64,000 nt of DNA from Spirochaetota bacterium (lineage in GTDB: Bacteria > Spirochaetota > UBA4802 > JAFGDQ01): assembly GCA_016932015.1 (NCBI GenBank), contig JAFGDQ010000043.1:39454-103453 (forward strand), written 5' to 3'. A program made the translations under genes and the position numbers. How positions within the stretch are numbered: position 1 is the stretch's first letter; the number at the start of each line of letters is the position of its first letter. Below the pieces are notes generated by a model. That model worked only from the letters and a program-made list of their open reading frames with translations, made no database searches and was not told where the DNA came from. Below are positions 14,867 to 24,651 of this stretch, piece by piece.

Positions 14867-16905
14867 ATCCGGAAATAAATATTCCTACCATAGCACTCGC
14901 AGGCCAGCCAAATACAGGAAAATCAACAGTTTTCAACAGTCTTACCGGATCAAAACAGCATGTGGGCAACTGGCCCGGAAAAACTGTTGAAAAAAAAACA
15001 GGTACATACAGATATAACGGCAGCGCTTTAAATATCGTTGACCTGCCCGGGACATACAGCCTTACGTCAGCTTCGCTCGAAGAGAAAATCGCGCGCGATT
15101 TTCTCCTTAATGAGAGACCTGATGCTGTTGTTGTCATGGCAGACGCTTCTCAGCTTGAGCGCACTCTTTACCTTTTCACAGAAATCAGGCTGCTAAAAGT
15201 TCCTGTTGTCCTTGCACTGAACATGATGGATGTGGCCAGAGAACAGGGGAAGAATATAGATGTATCCGCGCTACAGGAAAACCTTGGAGTTCCTGTAGTT
15301 CCGATGACAGCATCAAGAGCTAAAGGACTTGATGATTTAATTTCAGTCATAAATAACTCATTAAAGAAAAAAAACGGTTCTCCAGCGTTATGCATGGAAG
15401 ATAACAAACTTCTTAACAAATACTCTGAAATCTATTCTCTGCTCGATGACGAGATTCCAAATGAATATTCAAAAGAATGGATAGCTGTAAAGCTCATAGA
15501 AAAAGATGAAGAAGCTAACCTTGTATTTAACAGATACGTATCCGGCAAAAAACTTGAAACTGCAGAAAAGCTGGTCACGGAAATAAAAGACGGGATTCTG
15601 CATGTTGCAGGTGCAAGATACAACTGGATCAGAAAAGCGATACTTAATTCAATAAAATTGCTTCCATCCGATGAAAAAAAAATCAGAAGAAAAAATTTCG
15701 ACCGCGCGGCGACTCATCCAATATGGGGAAAATTTATCGCGGTGGGAATAATCCTTCTTACTTTTATTACGGCAATGATAATAGCAATACCGGTTATGTC
15801 TGTTGCCCAGTTACTGATGGGCCCGGGTTCCGGTGCATTAAGAGATATCTTTTCAGGTGCTCCTTTGTGGGTAATATCATTTTTTGCTGATGGATTGCTT
15901 CCAGTGACAGGTGTTGCAGTCATGATGTTTTCATTTATTCTTGGCGTATATTTTGCGTTTGGAATACTTGAAGACATAGGATACCTCGCACGCCTTGCGT
16001 ATGTATTTGACAGACCGATGAACAGGATCGGGCTTCATGGCAAATCCTTTATGCCTCTTCTTATGAGCTTCGGATGCAATATTGCCGGAGTAACAGGTAC
16101 AAGAGTAATTGATTCATGGCAGCAGCGTATGGTGACCCTTGTAATGGTTTCAATCATTCCGTGTATGGCTCTCTGGGCAGTAGTAAGTTTTGTCGGCGTT
16201 ATTTTTTTCGGTGCTGCAATGCCGCTTCTTATTATTGCATTACTCGCTGTTGTAGCAGTTCATCTTACGTTTACTTCGGCCTTATTCAGAAAATTTATTG
16301 TTAAAGGTGAGAAAACAGGACTGATAATGGAACTTCCGCCATATCATAAACCAAACTGGAAAACAATCTGGAGCTATGTATGGGTGCATTCAAAAGATTT
16401 CCTGAAACGAGCTGGAACACTTATAGCCCTGATATCACTGGCAGTATGGGCTTTGTCCTATCAGCATGACGGCAATATAGAAAACAGCATCCTTGCTGCA
16501 ATAGGAAAATTCTTTGACCCTGTATCCGGCCTGATTGGGCTTGACTGGAAGCTTTTCATTGCTCTTATTGCTGCAATCGCTGCGAAGGAAGCTTCTCTTT
16601 CAGTGCTTGCCGTTCTGTACGGGATAGGCGATGGAGCTTCATCAATCACAAGCTTATTTGTTTCAGGAACAGGCGGATTTGAAAATGCTGCTCTTACGGG
16701 AGCAATAGCACAGTCAGTATCTCCTGCGTCAGCACTTGCTTTTATTTTCGCCTTTTTCTTTTCCATCCCATGCATTGGTACTGTTGCCACGATCTATTCA
16801 GAAACGCGTTCATTCAAATGGACCGCAGGATGTTCAGCTTATTATCTTCTGGCATCTTTTATAGCCGGCGGCATTGCGTACCGTATAGGACTGATGATCT
16901 TTTAA
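14863..16905 (+). CDS. feoB: Ferrous iron transporter B
   Basis: 680-residue inner-membrane Fe(II) transporter. The N-terminal G domain shows G1 GQPNTGKST (14-22), G3 DLPG, G4 NMMD and a G5 SRA-like loop. A GDI-like helical region follows, then a membrane domain with two gate repeats containing the conserved cysteine motifs GCNIAG and PCIGT. The length is at the short end for the family (700-770) because the tail after the last helix is very short (YRIGLMIF). It takes up Fe(II), complementing the apparent ferric-chelate route encoded upstream. No terminator with a clear T-tract follows. Confidence 0.96.
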   Translation: MNPEINIPTIALAGQPNTGKSTVFNSLTGSKQHVGNWPGKTVEKKTGTYRYNGSALNIVDLPGTYSLTSASLEEKIARDFLLNERPDAVVVMADASQLERTLYLFTEIRLLKVPVVLALNMMDVAREQGKNIDVSALQENLGVPVVPMTASRAKGLDDLISVINNSLKKKNGSPALCMEDNKLLNKYSEIYSLLDDEIPNEYSKEWIAVKLIEKDEEANLVFNRYVSGKKLETAEKLVTEIKDGILHVAGARYNWIRKAILNSIKLLPSDEKKIRRKNFDRAATHPIWGKFIAVGIILLTFITAMIIAIPVMSVAQLLMGPGSGALRDIFSGAPLWVISFFADGLLPVTGVAVMMFSFILGVYFAFGILEDIGYLARLAYVFDRPMNRIGLHGKSFMPLLMSFGCNIAGVTGTRVIDSWQQRMVTLVMVSIIPCMALWAVVSFVGVIFFGAAMPLLIIALLAVVAVHLTFTSALFRKFIVKGEKTGLIMELPPYHKPNWKTIWSYVWVHSKDFLKRAGTLIALISLAVWALSYQHDGNIENSILAAIGKFFDPVSGLIGLDWKLFIALIAAIAAKEASLSVLAVLYGIGDGASSITSLFVSGTGGFENAALTGAIAQSVSPASALAFIFAFFFSIPCIGTVATIYSETRSFKWTAGCSAYYLLASFIAGGIAYRIGLMIF

Positions 16906-17053
16906 AAAATATTTAAAAACTGCTTAATTGAAAATTATTCTTTTTTTTCCAGTAAAAAATGTTTCACAGCCGTATTATCAATATTATTTTTAATTTATTA
17001 TCTAAAAATAGTATGTAACAAATACATTTTAATTCTTCATAAAAGATCATTAA

Positions 17054-17335
17054 TTACTCATCATCATTCGGTGGCCTTGTACTTTTTGCATTATATGGCT
17101 CATTTAATTGGCGATCCGGACTATATTCTGCGCCACAAATTCTGCATACAAGATATGTGGCGCATTTTTCCTTACCAGCTGCTTTTCGCTCCTGTATGTC
17201 CAGTTCTCCCGCACAATAAGTAATTATTATATAACCTTTACCATTACATGATCTGCAGGTAGTGCTGTTACTATTATTACCGAATCCCTGACAGTTTCCG
17301 CATCGAATCTTTTCCACTATCGTTTGCCTTTTCAC
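17054..17335 (-). CDS. Small DnaJ-type zinc-finger protein
   Basis: 93-residue cysteine-rich protein with repeats similar to the DnaJ central zinc domain (CxxCxGxG): CGNCQGFG (12-19) and CRSCNGKG (27-34), then Cys41, Cys58 and a CRIC pair (64-67). There is no J domain and no substrate domain. Such stand-alone zinc ribbons may act as adaptors or thiol chaperones, but no function can be assigned. It is monocistronic, AT-rich at both sides and separated from the next minus-strand gene by 42 bases. Confidence 0.6.
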   Translation of the reverse strand: MKRQTIVEKIRCGNCQGFGNNSNSTTCRSCNGKGYIIITYCAGELDIQERKAAGKEKCATYLVCRICGAEYSPDRQLNEPYNAKSTRPPNDDE

Positions 17336-17377
17336 TATAAATACAATGCATTATATTTACAGTTCTATTTTAAAATA

Positions 17378-17677
17378 TTAAATAGTACTGGCTCTTACGG
17401 AATCTTTAATATAATCAATTTGAAAATTAAAACTTGTATTGTTTTTAAATTCAGTCTTATCTGAACAATTTTTAATCATATTACATAATTTTTTCTTTTC
17501 AGGTGCAGTGAAAAGCGGGCTGTCGGGTTTTATTTTGATATCATCAGCTGATGGATTCGGCATATTTAATATGCTTATTTTGTAGGTAGCATAAAAAGAT
17601 GATACTTCATATTTCCAGAAATATTTTTTATTTGTAGTTACCCATTCTTTAACAATATTTGATAATAAATTTTTCAT
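17378..17677 (-). CDS. Hypothetical protein
   Basis: 99-residue protein without signal peptide or membrane helix, rich in lysine and asparagine. It has an AGGAT ribosome-site candidate 6 bases before the ATG. I do not recognise a family. It is on the same strand as the zinc-finger protein (42-base gap) and may be co-transcribed with it. The 345 bases between it and the MarR gene are AT-rich, and I see no further gene there. Confidence 0.45.
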   Translation of the reverse strand: MKNLLSNIVKEWVTTNKKYFWKYEVSSFYATYKISILNMPNPSADDIKIKPDSPLFTAPEKKKLCNMIKNCSDKTEFKNNTSFNFQIDYIKDSVRASTI

Positions 17678-18023
17678 GATATCCTGCCTTCCATATTAGA
17701 AAGAAAATTAAAATTAAAATACTGCAGTAAGCATTCCAATGATCCTTTTGTTAACTGGAGATTTTTATACTGTTTCAATAATTAGCAAAAAACCATTAAA
17801 ATCAAAAGTTCATTAAATTTGAGATTTGAGATAATTATATTTTTCAAGTCAGGTGAGAAATTATATTTCAGAAAAAATAAAAAGAAAATAATTAATTTTT
17901 ACTTGCAATATAACACGACCAGATACGTTAAATATTGTACATTTTATAATATTATCTGCACATTTATAATTTATATCAGTATACTGATAAAGTCAATGAT
18001 TTATTTCAAGAACACGATTAAAT

Positions 18024-18452
18024 ATGAAAAAAACTTTTACACGCGGAAAGCATATCGGATTTTTAATAAAGAGGATACAGCATGAAATGCAGAAAAGAAT
18101 GGATGTAGAGCTATGGCGTCTTAAACTCACAACACCACAATATTCTGCTTTAAATCAACTCGAGGAACACCCGGGATTATCCAATGCTGAACTGGCACGC
18201 AAAAGCTTCCTGACTCCTCAGACGATGAATCAGATAATTTTAACTTTAGAAAAGAAAAATTGTATCGAAAGGAGTAAACATCCTGTTAATGCGAGAATAC
18301 AGGAAATATATTTATCCGATAAAGGAAAACAAATTCTACATGAGGCACATACAATTGTTTCTAATGTTGAAGAAAACCTTTTCAAAAATTTAACTGATAA
18401 AGAAAAAACTGAACTTACCGGATTTCTGGAAAAAGTGAAAATTGATTCATAA
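18024..18452 (+). CDS. MarR family transcriptional regulator
   Basis: 142 residues. Winged HTH: TTPQYSALNQLEEHPGLSNAELARKSFLTPQTMNQIILTLEKKNCI (about 37-82) followed by a basic wing (ERSKHPVNARIQEIYLSDKG). The start ATGAAAAAAACT lacks a strong ribosome site. The overlapping ORF 17819-18085 in another frame is rejected. No neighbour is an obvious target: the next gene downstream is a hybrid kinase 390 bases away. The 18453-18843 gap holds three tandem TTGATTTTAA-like repeats near 18661 and nothing else recognisable. Confidence 0.85.
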   Translation: MKKTFTRGKHIGFLIKRIQHEMQKRMDVELWRLKLTTPQYSALNQLEEHPGLSNAELARKSFLTPQTMNQIILTLEKKNCIERSKHPVNARIQEIYLSDKGKQILHEAHTIVSNVEENLFKNLTDKEKTELTGFLEKVKIDS

Positions 18453-18843
18453 TACTAAATGACAATGGGGATCGATTCATCCCACCATTGCACAGCTGCC
18501 CGCCATGGCGTGTAATGCGTACTTTTAACTGTTAACAACTTATGCATGGAAGATATACAAAAACTGCAAATAACTGCATATTTAGAGAAATAAACCTCCT
18601 GAATAACAGAATAGTTTAAAATCTTTTTTGACTGCAGGGATATTGTAAATAGAGTAATTTTATTGATTTTAATTGATTTTAATTGGTTTTACCTGTATGC
18701 TTTAAAACTGAAGATAAAATTGCTATTTGTATTCATTCTTAAGAATTTATTTTTGTACAGTATCTAATGCTAGTCCGTTAACCTGACTCCTATTATTTGT
18801 TTATCTATTAAAACGGTCAGAATAATTTATAAAACAATTTAAT

Positions 18844-21279
18844 ATGGGACGTCTCAACAGAACAGCAGCTGCGCTAAGAGTTATATTCATTTTATTTATC
18901 ATTTTATGCCCGTTTGTTGCTTACGCGGAAGATGTTGATTCCGGTTTTCAAAAAATCGGGAATGGTAATAAAATTATCGTGCGAGGAGACAGAGACTTTC
19001 CTCCTTATGAATTCCTGAATGAAAAAGGAGAGCCTGCAGGTTATAATGTCGATTTATTTCGCGCTGTTGCAGAAGCTGCAGGCATAAAAGCTGAAGTAAG
19101 GCTTGGGCCATGGAATATAGTCAGAACAGAACTGGAAGCAGGAACAATTGATGCCCTGATAGGGATGTTTTATTCAGAAGAAAGAGACCGGCTGGTTGAT
19201 TTCTCAACACCTCACATTATAATATACCACAGTATATTCGTACGGAAAAACTCAACGATAAAATCTGAAAGGGATATACGCGGGAAAACAATTATTGTCC
19301 AATCCGGCGATATAATGCACGATTACGTACGCGCTCAAAAAATTACAGATAAAATAATAACTGTTGAAACGCAGCCTGAAGGGCTTCAGCTTTTAGCGAC
19401 CGGGAAATATGACTGTTTTCTGGGATCACTGCGTCAGGGTATATATATCATTACAAAAAATAATATTGAAAACATTATTCCGGTAGGCAGCCCTTTCTTT
19501 CCGAGAAAATACGGCTTTGCTGTTCCCGAAGGCAGGACATTGCTGTTAAATAAACTGAATAATGGGCTTGAGATAATTAAGCAAAATGGTAAATATCATG
19601 AAATAAATGACAAATGGTTCGGTCTGAAGGAGACAGAAGAATTTTTATTTGAGAAAGCATTACGTTATGTATTAATGCTTTTATTTCCCGTATTTTTTTT
19701 GCTGTGCGTTATTTTTGTATGGAACTGGTCTTTAAGAAAAAAAGTTGCATCAAGAACAAGAGAACTTCAGGAGAGTGAAGAAAAGTACCGCTTTCTTGTT
19801 GAGAATATGAATGACATAATCTTCAGCACAGATACAAGCGGGATTATAAATTACATAAGCCCTGCTGTGAAACAAATTACAGGTTATGAAACGGATGAGG
19901 TTATTGGGCATAGTTTTTCTGATTTTATTCATCCAAAAGACCGGGATTTTATAGATGAAAAATTCAGGGAATTTTTAAATGGAACTATCGAACCGCTAGA
20001 GTTCAGAATAATCTTAAAAAACGGAGAACCCCTGTGGGGCAGAACATCGAATCAGCTGATACTTGAAGATAGAAAAGTAACAGGCCTGCAGGGAATATTG
20101 ACTGACATAAACGAAGCCAAGAAAATAGGATATCAGCTGCAGCAGGCACAGAAGATGGAGGCGATAGGCACGCTTGCCGGAGGCATAGCTCATGATTTTA
20201 ACAATATATTATCTTCCATCATGGGATATTCGGAACTTCTGCAGGATTATGTTGAAAAGAATACAACACCGCACGAATTCCTGAAGGAGATTATTGCTGC
20301 AGGCAGGAGGGCCAGAGACCTGACAATGCGTATTTTAAGGATAAGCCGATATGAAGAAGGAGACATTAAGCCTGTTTCTATAAATACGCTGCTCAGGGAT
20401 ACAATGAAGATGCTGAGGGCAACCATTCCGACATCCATTGAATTCATAGAAAGTATTCCTGAAAAGGAAATGATAATCAATGCGGATGCTGGACAAATAA
20501 GCCAGATAATAATGAATCTTGCCACTAATGCCCTGCACGCAATGTTTGAAAACGGCGGAACCCTGAGGGTAAGTCTGGCCCCGTTTATTTTTTATGAAGA
20601 TATGAATGATTCTTTTCCTGATATTTTTCCGGGCGATTATGTAATGATAACTGTAAGCGACACCGGAAAGGGAATAAAACCTGAATACCTTGATAAAATT
20701 TTTGAACCTTATTTTACAACAAAAGAAAAAGGAGAAGGTACAGGCCTGGGTTTATCCATAACACACGCAATAGTAAAAGCCCATAAAGGGCATATTACTG
20801 TTTACAGCGAAACAGGGAAAGGAACCAGTTTTAATGTATACCTGCCTTTGACTAAATCGGAATCAGAAGGCATTAAAGACAATCTGACAGCAGAAGAACT
20901 TCCCGGGGGAACAGAAAGAATTCTTCTTGTTGATGATAATTCTTCAATAGTAAGAATGCTTGAACACAGCCTGTCAAAGCTTGGATATAAGGTTACAGGC
21001 AGAACCAGCAGTCAGGAAGCTCTTGAGCTTTTTAAAAAGAATTCTGAAAATTTTGACCTTGTCATAACAGATATGACCATGCCGAAATTGACGGGAGACA
21101 GGCTTGCGGTTGAAATTAAAAAAATAAGGGCTGATATTCCGGTTATTTTATGCACCGGATTCAGCGAAAGAATAGATGAAAGCAGAAAATTAAAAGAGGT
21201 AAGCAGTATCTTGATGAAACCTGTTGATATTGCAAAGATGGCGAATACGATCAGGGAGGTACTGGAGGAAAGGGTGTAG
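18844..21279 (+). CDS. Hybrid histidine kinase with periplasmic solute-binding sensor
   Basis: 811 residues. Signal peptide (to about 29, FVAYAED), family-3 solute-binding domain (about 42-262, GDRDFPPYEFLNEKGEPAGYNVDL), one membrane helix (271-296), PAS domain (about 310-425) and a kinase core with phosphoacceptor His450 in GGIAHDFNN. The ATPase motifs are NLATNALHAM, DTGKGI and GTGLGLS. A C-terminal receiver with Asp743 (DLVITDMTMP) follows. It should sense a small polar ligand (amino-acid-like) in the periplasm, with His-to-Asp relay. No output regulator is adjacent. The ATG lacks a clear ribosome site. Confidence 0.92.
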   Translation: MGRLNRTAAALRVIFILFIILCPFVAYAEDVDSGFQKIGNGNKIIVRGDRDFPPYEFLNEKGEPAGYNVDLFRAVAEAAGIKAEVRLGPWNIVRTELEAGTIDALIGMFYSEERDRLVDFSTPHIIIYHSIFVRKNSTIKSERDIRGKTIIVQSGDIMHDYVRAQKITDKIITVETQPEGLQLLATGKYDCFLGSLRQGIYIITKNNIENIIPVGSPFFPRKYGFAVPEGRTLLLNKLNNGLEIIKQNGKYHEINDKWFGLKETEEFLFEKALRYVLMLLFPVFFLLCVIFVWNWSLRKKVASRTRELQESEEKYRFLVENMNDIIFSTDTSGIINYISPAVKQITGYETDEVIGHSFSDFIHPKDRDFIDEKFREFLNGTIEPLEFRIILKNGEPLWGRTSNQLILEDRKVTGLQGILTDINEAKKIGYQLQQAQKMEAIGTLAGGIAHDFNNILSSIMGYSELLQDYVEKNTTPHEFLKEIIAAGRRARDLTMRILRISRYEEGDIKPVSINTLLRDTMKMLRATIPTSIEFIESIPEKEMIINADAGQISQIIMNLATNALHAMFENGGTLRVSLAPFIFYEDMNDSFPDIFPGDYVMITVSDTGKGIKPEYLDKIFEPYFTTKEKGEGTGLGLSITHAIVKAHKGHITVYSETGKGTSFNVYLPLTKSESEGIKDNLTAEELPGGTERILLVDDNSSIVRMLEHSLSKLGYKVTGRTSSQEALELFKKNSENFDLVITDMTMPKLTGDRLAVEIKKIRADIPVILCTGFSERIDESRKLKEVSSILMKPVDIAKMANTIREVLEERV

Positions 21280-21455
21280 AGCAACAGGGAGAATTCTGGT
21301 TAAAGATATGCTGTTAAAGTTTAATCCTTTTTAAAAACCTTTTAACAGGCACTGATTTGGAAATATCTTGACAGAGAATTTTGATTAGAAAATGATAATA
21401 AAAATATTATTTTATTTTGTATAAAATATAGCTATTATAGAACTGAAATATAATA

Positions 21456-21721
21456 ATGATCTCTGAAAGCATTGTTCCGCAATCTGCAATAACAGTATCT
21501 GTAGCTATTTTAATTCTTCTAATGTGTGTTATACCACAGGTATCTTTCATCTTATAATTCTAATATGGTCAACCGATTACATTGCTGCGGAGAGATTTGT
21601 TTTCAAAAATTTTATCGGCTTTGCAAAGCCTTTTATTGAAGTGGACCCTGTACGTACGGGAATTTTATTTGAACTCTATACGGCTTTAACAAGTTTAACT
21701 GTAATACTATTATGGTTATAA
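21456..21721 (+). pseudogene. Possible frameshifted small membrane protein
   Basis: The short reading frame from ATG 21456 (ISESIVPQSAITVSVAILILL) stops at 21557, while the +2 frame (21524-21721) continues with IWSTDYIAAERFVFKNFIGF and a final helix. Joined by a frameshift near 21524-21550 these would make a three-helix protein of about 85 residues. No family is recognised and it may be spurious; it lies in a decayed stretch beside an integrase remnant. Confidence 0.25.
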
Positions 21722-21767
21722 CATAAATATCCTGACAAAAACCATAAAAAGTTGTTCCTTACAGGTA

Positions 21768-22088
21768 TTACTTTGGAAGACGCATTAAATCAGCACAATC
21801 CTTACAGAGCCTTTCACTTGTTCAGCGTCCTTCAACTTTCTTGTTTGTTGCCCAATTCCCGATCCATGAGAAAAAATCTTTTTAATATTCTCCAAAAGTG
21901 ATATCATGTTCAGGTATTGGTACACCATTTTTCAGGAGGTAATCTTCACATCATTGCAAAGCTGCTCTGCGTGATGTACATCGCATAGTTTTGGCTATAA
22001 AACAAATACCATTTTGTAATTTAAACTGCGCATAGAAGAAAGGTTTACCGTTTTTGCGTTTGCGGGGATAAATAGTAAAACCAGCCAT
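21768..22088 (-). pseudogene. Tyrosine integrase remnant (N-terminal part)
   Basis: One reading frame on the minus strand encodes MAGFTIYPRKRKNGKPFFYA, the start of a phage/ICE-type integrase, then AALQ-stop-CEDYLLKNG, ITFGEY-stop-KDFFSW and ATNKKVEGR-stop-TSERLCKDCADL before the final stop. That gives three internal stops with no frame change. The rest of the integrase, including the catalytic domain, is gone. It lies 113 bases downstream of tRNA-Arg(TCT) and reads in the same direction, as expected for an element that integrated in the 3' end of that tRNA. The ORF track misses it because it is broken. Confidence 0.7.
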
Positions 22089-22201
22089 TCACAATCTTCT
22101 TCGCCAGATTCATCTTACATTTATCTGACATTTAATAGATTTGAGAAACGCTGGTTTATCAGTAGTTTCCGAAAACCCGGTATTTTATCGGATATTTAAC
22201 G

Positions 22202-22275
<74 letters not shown>

Positions 22276-22280
22276 GTATT

Positions 22281-22354
22281 TCGGGGCGAGAGGATTTGAA
22301 CCTCCGGCCCTCTGGTCCCAAACCAGATGCGCTACCGGACTGCGCTACGCCCCG
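22281..22354 (-). tRNA. tRNA-Pro (anticodon TGG)
   Basis: Minus-strand cloverleaf: acceptor CGGGGCG/CGCCCCG, D-arm AGCGCAGTCCGGTAGCGC, anticodon stem-loop CTGGTTTGGGACCAG (TGG), T-arm GGAGGTTCAAATCCTC, discriminator A. CCA is not encoded. It lies 110 bases downstream of proS on the same strand. Confidence 0.95.
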
Positions 22355-22464
22355 TAAGAAAGATGTAAAATACAAACAAGCCTATTTTGAGTCAACAAAA
22401 AAATATTCAAAAAAATGCTTAATCATAAAAATATTTAAAAATCTTTTTCTATTAAAGTAAAACC

Positions 22465-24210
22465 TTATTTTAAAAAATCAGACAATTTCTGTATAGAAAC
22501 ATTACCGTCACTCAGTAATTTCCTGTATTCCGATAAAAATTCTGATATTTTTTCGACTGATATTTTCAATATATCTTTTGAATGTCTGAATTTCAACTCA
22601 ATTTCATTATTTGTAAAATAGCTTTTGCCGACTGTAATTCTGACTGGAATTCCCACAAGGTCCGCGTCCGCGAATTTAAAGCCCGGACTTACCTTTCTGT
22701 CATCATACAGTACCTCCAGGCCGGAATCCTGTATCTTATTATATATTTCTTCAACAGTTTTCACTTCCTCATCTGACTTTGCTATACCTACAAGATGAAC
22801 ATGAAACGGAGCTACGGAAAGCGGCCATATAATGCCTCTTTCATCATAATTCTGCTCAATAATTGCCGCCAGGGTTCTGTTTACTCCAATACCGTAACAG
22901 CCCATAATTGGAGTTATTTCCTGGCTCTTTTCATTCTGAACAGTAACATTCATTGCTTTTGTGTATTTATATCCCAGCTTGAATATATGCCCGACTTCAA
23001 TACCTCTTTTAACAGTCATGCTTTTTTTGCATTCAGGGCAGGGATCACCTTCTTCAGCTGTTGAAATATCAGCCTCTTCTTTTACGGCGAAATCCCTTTC
23101 AGGATTTACATTTTTAAAGTGTTTATCTTTCTCATTGGCACCGGTTATGGCGTTTGGAATATACCTGACTGAAATATCAAAAACCGTTCTGACATTTAAT
23201 CCGTTAACAGGCCCCGCAAAACCTACAGGTGCGGAGGTCACCTCCTCAACAACATTGTCAGGGGCAAGTTCAAGCTCAACTGCTCCAAGAGTATTTTTAA
23301 GCTTCAGTTCATTGATTTCACGATTACCGGGAACAACAGCCATAACAGGCTTATTATCCGCAAGGTATATTATGCTTTTCAGGAATTTCTCAGCAGAACA
23401 GTTAAAGAATGAAACCAGGTCATCTATTGTTTTTACATCCGGCGTATCGACTATCTCAATCTCTTTCTGCTCTTCACCAGACTTTGTAAGTTCCCTGTAA
23501 AAGTCCGCTCTTTCCTGATTAGCTCTGTAGCCGCATGAGCAGAGCAGCAGCGCCTCTTCGCCTATTTCCGAAGCTACCATAAACTCTTCCGAATTACTTC
23601 CGCCCATATTTCCGGTATCAGCCTGAACCGGTATGGTTTCAAGTCCGCATCTTTCAAATATGCTCCTGTATGTGGCACGCATTTTCTGATACGACTCTTC
23701 AAGGCCTTCCTCATCAATATCAAATGAATAAGCGTCCTTCATTATAAATTCCTTGCTTCTCATTACTCCGAATCTGGGTCTGATCTCATCTCTGAATTTT
23801 GTATTAATCTGATAAACATTTACAGGCAGGTCCCTGTATGATGAAATAATCGAACGCACAACATTAGTAAAAGCTTCCTCATGAGTCGGAGCAAGCGCGT
23901 ATTCAAGCTTGTTCCTGTCCTGAATCCTGAACATCTCCGGGCCCATTGTATCCCAGCGGCCGGACTCCTTCCATAAGTCTGCATTTGTAAGCTCAGGCAT
24001 CAGAAATTCAAGACCGCCTGCCTTGTCCATTTCCTCTCTTATAATATTTATTACTTTTTTCAGTACCCTGAATCCGAGAGGAAGATAAGCATACATACCT
24101 GCAGCTTCTTTTCTGATAAGCCCGGCCCTTATCATAAGCCTGTGGCTTGCGACAACAGCATCAGAAGGGTCCTCCTTCATTGTAGGTACAATATATTTCG
24201 AAATTTTCAT
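22465..24210 (-). CDS. proS: Prolyl-tRNA synthetase
   Basis: 581-residue class II synthetase of the bacterial type, charging tRNA-Pro. It starts MKISKYIVPTMKEDPSDA. The motif 2 region is FRDEIRPRFGVMRSKEFIMKDAYSF, followed by an inserted YbaK-like editing domain (about 230-385). Motif 3 (GCYGIGVNRTLAAIIEQ) and a C-terminal anticodon-binding domain complete it. The length is normal for the family. Its own substrate tRNA is encoded just downstream. A GGGGA ribosome site precedes the ATG. Confidence 0.97.
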   Translation of the reverse strand: MKISKYIVPTMKEDPSDAVVASHRLMIRAGLIRKEAAGMYAYLPLGFRVLKKVINIIREEMDKAGGLEFLMPELTNADLWKESGRWDTMGPEMFRIQDRNKLEYALAPTHEEAFTNVVRSIISSYRDLPVNVYQINTKFRDEIRPRFGVMRSKEFIMKDAYSFDIDEEGLEESYQKMRATYRSIFERCGLETIPVQADTGNMGGSNSEEFMVASEIGEEALLLCSCGYRANQERADFYRELTKSGEEQKEIEIVDTPDVKTIDDLVSFFNCSAEKFLKSIIYLADNKPVMAVVPGNREINELKLKNTLGAVELELAPDNVVEEVTSAPVGFAGPVNGLNVRTVFDISVRYIPNAITGANEKDKHFKNVNPERDFAVKEEADISTAEEGDPCPECKKSMTVKRGIEVGHIFKLGYKYTKAMNVTVQNEKSQEITPIMGCYGIGVNRTLAAIIEQNYDERGIIWPLSVAPFHVHLVGIAKSDEEVKTVEEIYNKIQDSGLEVLYDDRKVSPGFKFADADLVGIPVRITVGKSYFTNNEIELKFRHSKDILKISVEKISEFLSEYRKLLSDGNVSIQKLSDFLK

Positions 24211-24390
24211 GACAAATCCCCGGAATTTAATCTATACGCGAAAAGCTGAATTGATTCAGAACATTGCGCTTTAATCAAAATTATATTTTTGATTAATATT
24301 TCCCGTAATATCAGCCTGTATTTATATGGAAATAAGCTGTCAGGAAAAAATATATTAAACTATTGCAGTTTACGCTTAAATTAGTACATT

Positions 24391-24452
24391 CACCCGGCTT
24401 CGACTACACTCAGCCAGCGTAAAGGCCGCACCCTGAGCGCAGTCGAAGGGTG
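24391..24452. repeat. Palindromic intergenic repeat (CTTCGACT/AGTCGAAG type)
   Basis: CTTCGACTACACTCAG in the left part pairs at 14 of 16 positions with CTGAGCGCAGTCGAAG in the right part; the right part also has its own CACCCT...AGGGTG ends. This is a GC-rich island in an AT-rich 441-bp gap (24211-24651) that otherwise shows no gene. I recall very similar sequences as dispersed REP-like repeats in several genomes. Confidence 0.5.
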
Positions 24453-24651
24453 CGATATATATTAAACATTTCGTAACCCGCTATAATATTATTTCTGTTT
24501 TTATCAAAACACTGAAAAAGACTATATCGTGATCGATTACAGATTTTTATCAATGATTTAATTATAATTGTTTGTTGATTAGGAAGTATTATAAAGTCTG
24601 TCAACTATTTTAGAAAGCAGGGGCATTGAAATAACGGATGGGGGCTGTTTT

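Noticed and set aside
16461-16790. 109-aa minus-strand ORF in feoB
   Set aside because: Antisense shadow of the FeoB membrane domain.
17819-18085. ORF of 88 aa overlapping the MarR gene start
   Set aside because: Low-complexity K/N/I/F/Y-rich translation with no family or ribosome site, overlapping a clear MarR gene in another frame.
18655-18695. Tandem TTGATTTTAA-like units as a possible CRISPR or iteron array
   Set aside because: Only about three short, AT-rich units with no spacers and no nearby cas or rep genes.
22961-23500. 179-aa plus-strand ORF inside proS
   Set aside because: Antisense shadow of the proS editing domain; serine-rich and without independent signals.
24211-24390. Possible T-box or other riboswitch upstream of proS
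   Set aside because: I could find no conserved T-box core or anticodon-like bulge arrangement; the region is plain AT-rich sequence.
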